From Cypionkella sp. (GTDB taxonomy: Bacteria > Pseudomonadota > Alphaproteobacteria > Rhodobacterales > Rhodobacteraceae), in NCBI GenBank assembly GCA_018063485.1, contig JAGPBG010000178.1, forward strand, positions 1-5,462: a stretch of 5,462 bases of DNA. Direction: 5' to 3'. Of the stretch, positions 1 to 5,318 are shown piece by piece (the first letter of the stretch is position 1; every line of letters begins with the position of its first letter). Under the pieces are notes generated by a model that had not been told where the DNA came from, did no database searches, and saw only the letters and a list, made by a program, of their open reading frames with translations. The translations under genes and the position numbers were made by a program.

Positions 1-364
1 CGAAGTGACTCTCATCAATGAAGGCCACGTTAGCAGGCGGTGCCTTGTCCAGCCGCCGCGCCAGTGTTCCCGTGGTCGCCAGTTGCACCTTCGCAAACGG
101 GTTGCCTGGGTATCCCGCCGCGATGTAGCCGAACGGGATGCCATAGGCTTGCAGCGTCTCGGCGGTCTGCTTCAGCAGTTCCCGGCGCGGCACGATGAAT
201 GTGGACCGGCTGCCCTTGTCCAGCGCCGACCGTATCATGGCCGTTGCAACCACGGTCTTGCCGAAGCCCGTAGCGGCCTGGACCAAGACCGAGCGGTGGC
301 GGCGCATAGCCCCGCGCGTCCGGTCGATCAGGTCCACTTGGTCGGGGTAAAGGTCAATCTTCAT
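1..364 (-). CDS. Superfamily 2 DNA/RNA helicase (DEAD/DEAH-like), N-terminal part only
   Basis: Only the first 121 codons are in the window; the gene continues past the left edge. Visible helicase motifs, in order: a Q-motif-like LYPDQ near residues 5-9; Walker A/motif I AATGFGKT at 30-37, with K36 and T37 expected to bind ATP phosphate; motif Ia FIVPRREL at 56-63; a motif Ib-like ATTGTLARR at 96-104; and Walker B/motif II DESH at 117-120. DESH is a variant of DEAH/DECH. This is the N-terminal RecA-like lobe of an ATP-dependent helicase of the SSL2/RAD25-like (COG1061) type, often found in phage replication operons. The ATG at 364 overlaps the preceding gene by 11 nt and has a modest GGTGA ribosome site 6 nt upstream. 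Expected role (inference): DNA unwinding in phage replication or recombination. The second lobe and any nuclease domain cannot be seen. Confidence 0.93.
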   Translation of the reverse strand, partial: MKIDLYPDQVDLIDRTRGAMRRHRSVLVQAATGFGKTVVATAMIRSALDKGSRSTFIVPRRELLKQTAETLQAYGIPFGYIAAGYPGNPFAKVQLATTGTLARRLDKAPPANVAFIDESHF

Positions 365-548
365 CGTCAATCACCAGTTTGTCAGTGTAGACGCTGTAAA
401 GGTCATCCACCCATCGCGCTTCAATGTCGGACGGATATCCGACGATCCCCCGCAGAATGGAGTTGACCGATTCCTGAAACCCGGCAAACCGCAGAAGCTC
501 CGAAATCATCTCGTCATACATGGCCTCGTGTCTCATGCTGTAGATCAC
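354..548 (-). CDS. Small acidic protein of unknown function, GTG start
   Basis: A 64-aa protein whose family I do not recognise. It is acidic, ending in LVIDDED, with a predicted helical N-terminal half (about residues 5-32) and a second segment rich in Asp, Tyr and Val. It has no cysteines, signal peptide or membrane segment. Start choice: a strong GGAGG (560-556) lies 7 nt before the GTG at 548, while the first in-frame ATG (536) is 19 nt away, too far for that site. The GTG overlaps the primase stop as GTGA, a classic coupled junction; another GTG at 551 is possible but closer than ideal to the ribosome site. The 3' end overlaps the helicase start by 11 nt. Lying between a primase-helicase and a helicase, it is plausibly a replication accessory factor, but that rests on position only. 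The reading frame could be extended upstream to an ATG at 713, but this would lie deep inside the primase gene and is not supported. Confidence 0.75.
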   Translation of the reverse strand: MIYSMRHEAMYDEMISELLRFAGFQESVNSILRGIVGYPSDIEARWVDDLYSVYTDKLVIDDED

Positions 549-3172
549 CACGGTTCCTCCACGTCCTGGGGTATGGGCGCGGGATCGGTGCGGTCCCCAA
601 GCACGGCATCCAGCGGAATCGAAGTTACCTTTTTGGAAAGCCCCGGCATGAAATATACCGGCTTGTTCCCGAAGTTGTTTGCCCCCGGAAAGTCTCCCAA
701 GGTCCGTGCCCAAGGAATATATGGCGTGTCGATCAGCAGCTTGCGAAGGTTAGGCGCATCGTTGGCGATCAGCACTCTTTCCACCGCAACCTTGATGCCG
801 TAGCTTTTCAGGCCCTGCACCGCTCCGTCATGCCCAGGCGCTTGCGGGTCAGCCGCCAACTGCACCAGATCACCAATAGCGCTTTCCCGCGACATGCCAG
901 CCGCGTCATACCGAACCCGCGCCGTCATGATATGGGCAATAAGCTTTCCGGCATCGCCCCCGTCGTCAAGCGCCGTGTGCCACTGCCAATCCTGTGCTTG
1001 CATCCATGCCCGCGCCTGTGCTGGTTCAACTTCGCGGGTGGATGTCAGAAGGAACGCCCCAGCCAGCATCGGGCCAAGCTGATCCCCTTGCCTCCTGTTC
1101 CCGAACAACTCCGAGGCAATGCTGGAAAACACCTTGATATTGTGCAGCAAGGTTGGAAGGTTAGCGACGGTTCGGGCGAAAAGCCTGCGGCTGAAATCAT
1201 CCGTGAAAGTTGCGTGAATATCCGAAATCAGGGCGTCGTATCGTTCCCGAGCGCCTTCTGACTTGTCCTTCTGCAACTCAAGCGTCGTGATCCTGCCAAC
1301 ATCCGCCACCTGTTCAACGCGCGGGTTAATGGCAGAAAAGCAGAAGCACGACCGGGCCTGGTATGTGGCGTTCGCGTTCTCAACCACGCCGCCCGACGAT
1401 GATCGCCTCGCAAGGTAAATGATCTTGGCCATTTCCTGTTGCTGTGCAGGCGTCTCGCTTTCCGCTTCGTCCAGAACATACGGTCGGCCACTAGCCCCGA
1501 GCGCCTTGCGCACCCCAGGCTCAGTTGTGCCACCGTCACGCTTGATCGCTATGTCGCCTAGAACCGGCTTCACGATCTCCTCGATCACGGTGGATTTGCC
1601 CGCGCCGCTCTCGCCTGTAATCCAGACATGGGGCCGCCACTTCAAAGCCGATCCTATCGGGGCAATGACAAGCCATCCCGCCAATAGGTCCGCAAACTGC
1701 CGCCGCTTCCAGACAAGCCTGCGACAAATGTCTCGCAGCGCACTGGCTTCCTTGTTAGACAGAGGCTCAGCGCCGAGGTGGATCACGCGCGGGCCGGACT
1801 CATATACCGCGTCCCCTTCAAACTGCGCTGGGTGCATCCTGAAGCCTTCGCCAAGGATCACGTCGCCGCAGTTAACCACGGGCTTGCCACCGTCGATCCA
1901 AGCCCCCACGCCCCTTGTGTTTTCCGGCTGAAATATTCCGATGCTGTGGCACTCGGCCATAAGGTGAGCGCTGGCATGGGCGCATATCTGGCTATCGTTC
2001 GCCTTGCCATCCGCGCTGTAGTGCTGTTCCCAGAAGCCCCTATGCGCCAGCATGTAAAGTGATTGCATCCTGGCCATGGCAGTTGCCGACAAGGACACGA
2101 TCTGCCCGGCTTGCTTGGGAAAGAAGAAATAGTTTCCCCGGTTGTGCCCCAATGGCCGGATAAGCGAAAGCGGGTCTTCAGGCACGACCGGCGGCGCGTC
2201 TTCGCGTTCCCACCTATCATCGGGCTCAGGCTCAGGGCCGCGTTCCACAGTCGCCAACGCAAACGCAGACGCCACCGCTTCAAGCCCATCCGTGGCCCAA
2301 ACGTCATGCCAGTCCGTCCGCTTGTCAGGGTCATCCTCTGGGATGCGCGGCCATATCACAACCGCCCCGCCTATCTTGACCGCTGCCTGTTGCGCGTAGT
2401 CAATTCCCGGATTCCACGGCGACCCAAGGCGCGCTGTCCACTGGTCATTGTCAGCCCCAAACACTATGCGCCGGTCAGGTTCCTTCGCGCGCCATGCCTG
2501 CGCCACAGGCACAAGGTTCCCAGCATCAAACGCTATGACGACCGTGTGCCCGGTTGCCTCAAAAATAGCTGCCCCCGTAGCAAAGCCCTCGCAGATCACC
2601 AGCGTCTCGTCGCCCTTGATCCCAAACCATGCGCCTGCCTTCGGTGTCCCTGTCAGAAACCGCTTACTGCCGTCCGGCAATATCCGCTGCAATCCGACTA
2701 GCGCACCATTTGACCACATCGGCACAATCAGCACTTCGCCGTCAATCCGCGCACCATGCAGGCCAATGCCCTTCCTGGTCAGATACGGCGTGGTGCCCGT
2801 GCGAGACGCTGCTTTCCAAAGCCGCTTGGCCTTCTCTGCCGCCTTAGCCGCAGCCTCGGCATCAGCCTTGGCCCGCGCTGCCTTGGCTTCCTTTTCCTTG
2901 CGCTTCCACTCGGCCTTTTCCTCAGCCGTGGCCGTCCTGGCCGCCTTGCTGTGCCATGGGAACGATTGACCAGCCTTGAACGAATAACCAAGGCCGACCG
3001 CAAACCCGTCCGGCTGCACCGCCAGCTTGTAACTTCCGTTCGTGCTTTTGGGCCGGTCGCCCTCGATCATGTAACGCTTGAATTTGTCTGTCAGGTTGAT
3101 CGCTGATGGGTCGGCTGGCCCTATGCCGTTCGCGCGCAGGTGGTCGATGAACGCGCCAATGGGATCAGACAT
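545..3172 (-). CDS. Toprim primase fused to P-loop helicase (phage replication protein)
   Basis: An 875-aa two-part replication enzyme. Residues 22-78 resemble the N-terminal domain of phage/plasmid Toprim primases (IEGDRP at 36-41, then a Gly- and aromatic-rich stretch), with no CHC2-type zinc finger. Residues 80-120 form a charged Ala/Lys/Glu-rich helical linker. The Toprim core follows: ICEGFATG at 193-200 (E195 the expected catalytic Glu), FDAGN at 215-219, and GADND at 239-243 (metal-binding D241/D243), then DWHD at 287-290. A Pro/acidic hinge (310-335) leads to an ATPase part with Walker A GESGAGKS at 520-527, Walker B YVLDEAE at 565-571, a sensor-1-like SAINP at 613-617 and a candidate arginine finger R627. 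Expected role: RNA primer synthesis plus ATP-driven unwinding at the phage origin. The ATG overlaps the regulator stop by 8 nt; a partial GGACGG ribosome site lies 8 nt upstream. The architecture recalls P4 alpha-type primase-helicases. Whether the C-terminal 200 residues bind DNA is unknown. Confidence 0.93.
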   Translation of the reverse strand: MSDPIGAFIDHLRANGIGPADPSAINLTDKFKRYMIEGDRPKSTNGSYKLAVQPDGFAVGLGYSFKAGQSFPWHSKAARTATAEEKAEWKRKEKEAKAARAKADAEAAAKAAEKAKRLWKAASRTGTTPYLTRKGIGLHGARIDGEVLIVPMWSNGALVGLQRILPDGSKRFLTGTPKAGAWFGIKGDETLVICEGFATGAAIFEATGHTVVIAFDAGNLVPVAQAWRAKEPDRRIVFGADNDQWTARLGSPWNPGIDYAQQAAVKIGGAVVIWPRIPEDDPDKRTDWHDVWATDGLEAVASAFALATVERGPEPEPDDRWEREDAPPVVPEDPLSLIRPLGHNRGNYFFFPKQAGQIVSLSATAMARMQSLYMLAHRGFWEQHYSADGKANDSQICAHASAHLMAECHSIGIFQPENTRGVGAWIDGGKPVVNCGDVILGEGFRMHPAQFEGDAVYESGPRVIHLGAEPLSNKEASALRDICRRLVWKRRQFADLLAGWLVIAPIGSALKWRPHVWITGESGAGKSTVIEEIVKPVLGDIAIKRDGGTTEPGVRKALGASGRPYVLDEAESETPAQQQEMAKIIYLARRSSSGGVVENANATYQARSCFCFSAINPRVEQVADVGRITTLELQKDKSEGARERYDALISDIHATFTDDFSRRLFARTVANLPTLLHNIKVFSSIASELFGNRRQGDQLGPMLAGAFLLTSTREVEPAQARAWMQAQDWQWHTALDDGGDAGKLIAHIMTARVRYDAAGMSRESAIGDLVQLAADPQAPGHDGAVQGLKSYGIKVAVERVLIANDAPNLRKLLIDTPYIPWARTLGDFPGANNFGNKPVYFMPGLSKKVTSIPLDAVLGDRTDPAPIPQDVEEPW

Positions 3173-3413
3173 TCCGATACCCGTCCAGAAACGCTACCAT
3201 GTCCCAGCACCCTTGCGGGACCGCCGCATCAGCCATGTCGGTCTCTGTGATATCAAAGTAAAGGCGGGCCAAACGGCTCATCTCAGCCTCCGGCGCACCC
3301 CGCCTCTTCCACGTTCTGACCTGCCCGATTGGCACCCCGAAGTGATCGGAATACTCCGAAACACTCATCCCGCAAGCCCTCAAGCCCGCGCGAAACATAG
3401 CCGCATCCGCCAT
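3165..3413 (-). CDS. Small helix-turn-helix DNA-binding regulator (Cro/CI-like)
   Basis: An 82-aa protein. Residues 16-38 (MSVSEYSDHFGVPIG then QVRTWKRRG) read as a helix-turn-helix: a first helix, a turn around FGVP, and a recognition helix with QVRTWKRR, as in small Cro/CI- or YdaS-like phage regulators. The remainder (45-82) is helical, acidic and aromatic, possibly a dimerisation part. I chose the ATG at 3413 because GAGG (3426-3423) lies 9 nt upstream. The frame stays open to an ATG at 3539, but that longer form would begin inside the leftward promoter -35 box. As first gene of the leftward operon, it is well placed to repress or autoregulate its own promoter; the palindrome at 3479-3494 is an obvious candidate target. 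Its stop overlaps the primase start by 8 nt. The HTH call is by eye; an excision- or replication-initiation-type DNA binder is possible too. Confidence 0.82.
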   Translation of the reverse strand: MADAAMFRAGLRACGMSVSEYSDHFGVPIGQVRTWKRRGAPEAEMSRLARLYFDITETDMADAAVPQGCWDMVAFLDGYRNV

Positions 3414-3478
3414 TAATTCACCCCTCTGTGTCCCACTTTCAGTTTCGGAGGCAAGGCGGCGAGTGGGTGAAACCGCGA

Positions 3479-3494
3479 CGATCTGGCCAGATCG
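3479..3494. promoter_or_regulatory. Perfect 16-bp palindrome, candidate repressor operator
   Basis: CGATCTGGCCAGATCG is a perfect inverted repeat with no spacer. It lies 16 bp downstream of the leftward -10 box, about +9 to +24 of the predicted transcript, and 65 bp upstream of the HTH gene start. A dimeric HTH protein bound here could block promoter clearance. Each half contains GATC, so adenine methylation by the host could in principle affect binding. An overlapping second inverted repeat, ATCGG-CCC-CCGAT, spans 3491-3503. Confidence 0.6.
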
Positions 3495-3509
3495 GCCCCC
3501 GATTGGAAA

Positions 3510-3539
3510 AGCATACGCACGGTCGGGTAAGACTGTCAA
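3510..3539 (-). promoter_or_regulatory. Leftward sigma70-type promoter for the regulator-primase operon
   Basis: Reading the minus strand, a perfect -35 TTGACA (3539-3534) is followed by an 18-nt spacer and a -10 TATGCT (3515-3510, 4 of 6 matches). Transcription should start near 3503, giving a leader of about 90 nt before the HTH gene. One TTACC/GGTAA pentamer (3526-3530) lies within the spacer, so a protein that binds the pentamer would compete directly with RNA polymerase. Confidence 0.65.
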
Positions 3540-3557
3540 GCACCGTCTCCGGACCGT

Positions 3558-3577
3558 ATTACCGCAAAAACGGTAAT
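3558..3577. repeat. Inverted repeat ATTACCG-CAAAAA-CGGTAAT
   Basis: Perfect 7-bp arms around a 6-nt A-rich centre. It combines two of the GGTAA pentamers head to head, 19 bp upstream of the leftward -35 box. It could be a dimer site for a DNA-binding protein; a hairpin is also possible, but no run of T follows in a position that would make it a terminator. Confidence 0.6.
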
Positions 3578-3650
3578 GAAGTAAGGCCCCGGTAAGGGAT
3601 TTTTCCCTTTGAAATCAATGACATTACCAAATTACCGTTTTTTGAGGTAT
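3571..3650. repeat. First copy of a degenerate GGTAA module
   Basis: This stretch shares an ordered series of elements with 3742-3810: GGTAAT then (A/G)GTAAG; GGTAAG; CCTT-GAAATCAA-G (3606-3620, 13 of 15 bases identical to 3761-3775); two TTACC sites (3624, 3632); and TGAGGTA (3643-3649). Spacings differ by a few bases between copies, so it reads as an old duplication or as two arrays under common constraint. The end of this copy overlaps the rightward -35 box. Confidence 0.55.
3594..3609. repeat. Short hairpin AAGGGA-TTTT-TCCCTT
   Basis: Perfect 6-bp arms around a TTTT loop, inside the first GGTAA module and between the two divergent promoters. It is not followed by a T-tract on either strand that would support a terminator, and no gene ends here. 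It may be incidental or part of an origin or operator structure. Confidence 0.4.
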
Positions 3651-3670
3651 GCACACCCCCTTCCTATAAC
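3642..3670 (+). promoter_or_regulatory. Rightward sigma70-type promoter
   Basis: A -35 TTGAGG (3642-3647, 4 of 6) and a -10 TATAAC (3665-3670, 5 of 6) are separated by the ideal 17 nt; initiation is expected near 3677. The tandem TTACC pair at 3623-3638 abuts the -35 on its upstream side, where an activator or a repressor could act. The transcript would have a leader of about 300 nt before the 71-aa gene, carrying the second GGTAA module, so a further promoter closer to the gene cannot be excluded, though I found no good one. Confidence 0.6.
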
Positions 3671-3691
3671 CTGAGCGTAAGCCCCTATGCG

Positions 3692-3701
3692 CGCTATAGC
3701 G
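3692..3701. repeat. 10-bp palindrome CGCTATAGCG
   Basis: Perfect 10-bp palindrome at about +16 to +25 of the predicted rightward transcript. Its placement mirrors the 16-bp palindrome downstream of the leftward promoter, though the two sequences are different. It may be a second operator; short palindromes of this size also arise by chance. Confidence 0.35.
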
Positions 3702-3715
3702 TGTGCGCCTGCGTT

Positions 3716-3730
3716 CTACTACTACTACTA
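3716..3730 (+). repeat. CTA trinucleotide repeat, five units
   Basis: Five exact CTA units in the rightward leader, followed directly by an AT-rich tract (3729-3750). It is non-coding here. Possible roles are a flexible or unwinding element next to the GGTAA pair at 3743-3755, or no role at all. Confidence 0.6.
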
Positions 3731-3741
3731 TCTATTAAAAA

Positions 3742-3810
3742 AGGTAATAAGGTAAGAGGGCCTTGGAAATCAAAGGCTTGGCCTGTTACCTCGGCATTAC
3801 CATGAGGTAA
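3742..3810. repeat. Second copy of a degenerate GGTAA module
   Basis: Carries the same ordered elements as 3571-3650: GGTAATAAGGTAAG (3743-3756), CCTTGGAAATCAAAG (3761-3775), TTACC at 3786 and 3797, and TGAGGTA (3803-3809). Within it, TTACCTC (3786-3792) and GAGGTAA (3804-3810) form a perfect 7-bp inverted repeat centred on another TTACC. It lies wholly inside the predicted rightward leader, so it could also act as RNA. A 22-bp AT-rich tract overlaps its left end. Confidence 0.55.
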
Positions 3811-3978
3811 GGGCGGTAAGGTGTCAGTATCTTTGCAGTTGTGGTGACGTGTCAGCCACATGTCAGTTGCCACCCATCCCCACCCCATGCCAATATCACC
3901 AAGCGCGGCAGGGCGGCAGCCCGTGGATTCCTCCCTCCACAGCCGCGCGCCTTTCACCAGGGAGACGGGAGGAACAGG

Positions 3979-4194
3979 ATGACCAAGCAAACCGAAAACC
4001 TGCACGAGGCCATGTGCCTTGCAACGGCAACCCACTTCGCCGCAGTGCGAGGCAGGCAACCTTCGCAGCGGGTGCGCTACGAGGTGACAAGCCTCGAAGC
4101 CGCTAAGGCCATCGGGGCCGGATACGGCGACGGGCGCACCATGATCTACGCCATCAATGCGCTGGGCAATTCCGCCCACATCTGCAACGCATAG
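3979..4194 (+). CDS. Small protein of unknown function, first gene of rightward operon
   Basis: A 71-aa protein, soluble by appearance, with no signal peptide or membrane segment. The N-terminal half (residues 5-22) looks helical; the C-terminal half has RVRYEV (31-36), a Gly-rich GAGYGDGR (46-53) and a closing ICNA. It contains two cysteines (13 and 69). I do not recognise the family with confidence; short proteins of this character are common in early regions of alphaproteobacterial phages. The ATG at 3979 is chosen because a strong GGAGG (3968-3972) lies 6 nt upstream. The frame is open back to 3841, but that extension is Pro/His/Arg-rich, lacks a ribosome site and is not likely to be coding. 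The methyltransferase starts 8 nt after its stop, so they share a transcript. Confidence 0.8.
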   Translation: MTKQTENLHEAMCLATATHFAAVRGRQPSQRVRYEVTSLEAAKAIGAGYGDGRTMIYAINALGNSAHICNA

Positions 4195-4202
4195 GTGCCG
4201 GG

Positions 4203-5318
4203 ATGAACATGGTTGATCTTTTCGGCGATCAGGCCATGCCGGAACAGCATGGCAGCAAGCTGGGCGGCGATTGGAACTATCCACCGTTTTCCGTCTGGAA
4301 CGCCCGCGAAGGATGGTGGCAGGACCGCAAGCGCGCTTGGCTGTCGCTGGGCATCAAGTCCGAGTTGGGGAGGGGTGGGGACAATACGAACGCCAGCAGC
4401 AGGGCAATGGAACTTTCAGGGGGTTTCAGCCCGAAGCACGGTGCCGCCCGCACCTTCGGTCAAGAAGACCTGATGCGCGGCGAGCATGTGGTGGGGAAGG
4501 CCCGCCTTGCCCCCGGTGGCGGTGGCGGTGGCGCGTGGCTTGGTGGCCCGAAGACTGCCAGCACGGAAAACTTCAGCAAAACGCCAGCGGGACTTTTGCG
4601 CGGTGAAATGCCCAACTATGATGGCGCAAACCGGGATGAGGCAACTGGCACCAGCATCTTTGACCCGGTAGTCTGTGAGCTTGCCTATCGCTGGTTTTGC
4701 CCGCCAGGTGGTCAAATCATAGACCCATTCGCCGGGGGTAGCGTTCGCGGCATCGTGGCATCGCACCTTGGCCGAAAGTATGTCGGCACGGAACTGCGCC
4801 GGGAACAGGTCGAGGCAAACTGGCTGCAACTGCCAACCGCCGCAGACCCCAAACCGGACTGGCGCAATGCAGACAGCCGGGACATCGCCCGCGTCTGTTT
4901 CGACGTGCAAGCCGACATGGTTTTCAGTTGCCCGCCCTATGCTGACCTTGAGGTCTACAGCGACGATCCAGCCGACCTGTCAACGCTGTCCTACGATGCT
5001 TTCCTTGAAGCCTATCGGCATATCATCAAGGAAACCTGTTCCCTGCTGAAAGACAACCGCTTTGCCTGCTTTGTGGTCGGTGACGTGCGGGACAAGAAGG
5101 GCAACTATCGCAACTTCACCGGAGACACCGTTGAGGCGTTCCGGTCGGCTGGGCTGCATTTCTACAACGAGGCCATCCTGGTCACTGCGGTCGGTTCCCT
5201 GCCGGTCAGGGTCGGCAAACAATTCGCTGCCGGGCGCAAGCTGGGCAAGACGCACCAGAATGTGCTGGTGTTCGTCAAAGGCGACGGAAAGAAAGCAACA
5301 CAGGCGATGCAATCATGA
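4203..5318 (+). CDS. Phage DNA methyltransferase (SAM-dependent, N4-cytosine/N6-adenine type)
   Basis: A 371-aa modification enzyme expected to transfer a methyl group from S-adenosylmethionine to an exocyclic amine in DNA. Residues 27-58 form a Trp-rich N-terminal block (PPFSVWNAREGWWQ, then RKRAWL and SELGRG) that I recognise from many phage methylases. Residues 60-148 are a variable insert with a six-Gly run at 105-110. The catalytic domain follows: SIFDPVVCELAYRWF at 151-165, motif I DPFAGG at 174-179 (SAM binding), motif II GTEL at 195-198 (acidic E197), and motif IV SCPPY at 242-246, where Cys replaces the usual Asp, Asn or Ser. C-terminal blocks include VVGDVRDKKG (291-300) and RKLGKTHQNVLVF (345-357). 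Motif I precedes motif IV. An AGGTG ribosome site lies 5 nt before the ATG; an ATG at 4209 is an alternative. No restriction gene is adjacent, so an orphan anti-restriction or regulatory role is likelier than a restriction-modification pair. Target base and site cannot be read. Confidence 0.9.
   Translation: MNMVDLFGDQAMPEQHGSKLGGDWNYPPFSVWNAREGWWQDRKRAWLSLGIKSELGRGGDNTNASSRAMELSGGFSPKHGAARTFGQEDLMRGEHVVGKARLAPGGGGGGAWLGGPKTASTENFSKTPAGLLRGEMPNYDGANRDEATGTSIFDPVVCELAYRWFCPPGGQIIDPFAGGSVRGIVASHLGRKYVGTELRREQVEANWLQLPTAADPKPDWRNADSRDIARVCFDVQADMVFSCPPYADLEVYSDDPADLSTLSYDAFLEAYRHIIKETCSLLKDNRFACFVVGDVRDKKGNYRNFTGDTVEAFRSAGLHFYNEAILVTAVGSLPVRVGKQFAAGRKLGKTHQNVLVFVKGDGKKATQAMQS
4515..4532 (+). repeat. 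Three tandem GGTGGC hexamers coding a poly-Gly run
   Basis: Three exact copies of GGTGGC encode Gly105-Gly110 of the methyltransferase, within its variable insert before the catalytic domain. An in-frame hexamer repeat can gain or lose units without frameshift, so linker length may vary between relatives. Confidence 0.75.

Larger units (their letters stand above)
3526..3819. repeat. Cluster of 12 GGTAA/TTACC pentamers (iteron- or operator-like)
   Basis: GGTAA occurs on the plus strand at 3526, 3572, 3591, 3743, 3751, 3806 and 3815, and TTACC (the same site on the minus strand) at 3559, 3624, 3632, 3786 and 3797. In random sequence about 0.6 would be expected in 294 bp. Several are extended to (A/C)GGTAA(T/G). 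Two tandem pairs have an exact 8-bp period: 3623-3638 on the minus strand and 3741-3756 on the plus strand. Others form inverted pairs around 3558-3577 and 3786-3810. The orientation mix and spacing suggest protein-binding sites rather than slippage repeats. Confidence 0.8.
3414..3978. promoter_or_regulatory. Divergent control region and candidate replication origin
   Basis: This 565-bp stretch has no convincing gene. From left to right it holds the leader of the leftward operon, a 16-bp palindrome, the leftward promoter, inverted and direct GGTAA/TTACC repeats, the rightward promoter, a 10-bp palindrome, a CTA microsatellite, an AT-rich tract (3729-3750, only 3 of 22 bases G or C), a second set of GGTAA repeats, and about 150 bp of leader before the 71-aa gene. 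It is visibly richer in A+T in 3555-3760 than the flanking genes. Its position between a primase-helicase operon and a second phage operon, together with repeats and an AT-rich tract, fits either a complex operator or an iteron-type origin. Promoter function is well supported by consensus; origin function is inference. Confidence 0.7.

Noticed and set aside
354..713. 119-aa form of the small acidic gene starting at 713
   Set aside because: It would overlap the primase gene by about 170 bp; the overlapping part looks like out-of-frame translation and the ribosome site favours the GTG at 548.
2063..2701. 212-codon plus-strand frame opposite the primase gene
   Set aside because: Arg/Pro/His-rich antisense shadow of the primase-helicase, whose Toprim motifs lie on the other strand.
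3432..3467. CCCACT/AGTGGG inverted repeat in the leftward leader
   Set aside because: Only 6-bp arms around a 24-nt loop; likely to arise by chance in GC-rich DNA.
3165..3539. Longer 124-aa form of the HTH regulator starting at 3539
   Set aside because: Its ATG lies inside the leftward -35 box and the extra 42 residues show no domain character; a good ribosome site supports the ATG at 3413.
3594..3609. Rho-independent terminator at the AAGGGA-TTTT-TCCCTT hairpin
   Set aside because: The stem is short and not GC-rich, no T-tract follows, and no gene ends nearby in either direction.
3860..3982. A 40-codon plus-strand frame whose TGA overlaps the next ATG as ATGA
   Set aside because: The overlap is suggestive of a leader peptide, but no ribosome site precedes the ATG and the Pro/Ser-rich product has no recognisable character. 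Too weak to call.
3841..4194. Longer 117-aa form of the first rightward gene
   Set aside because: The added 46 residues are Pro/His/Arg-rich with no ribosome site, while GGAGG sits 6 nt before the ATG at 3979.
3694..4284. 196-codon minus-strand frame across the leader and the 71-aa gene
   Set aside because: It runs antisense to a well-supported gene and across the control region, has no domain signal, and contains low-complexity stretches typical of a chance frame in GC-rich DNA.
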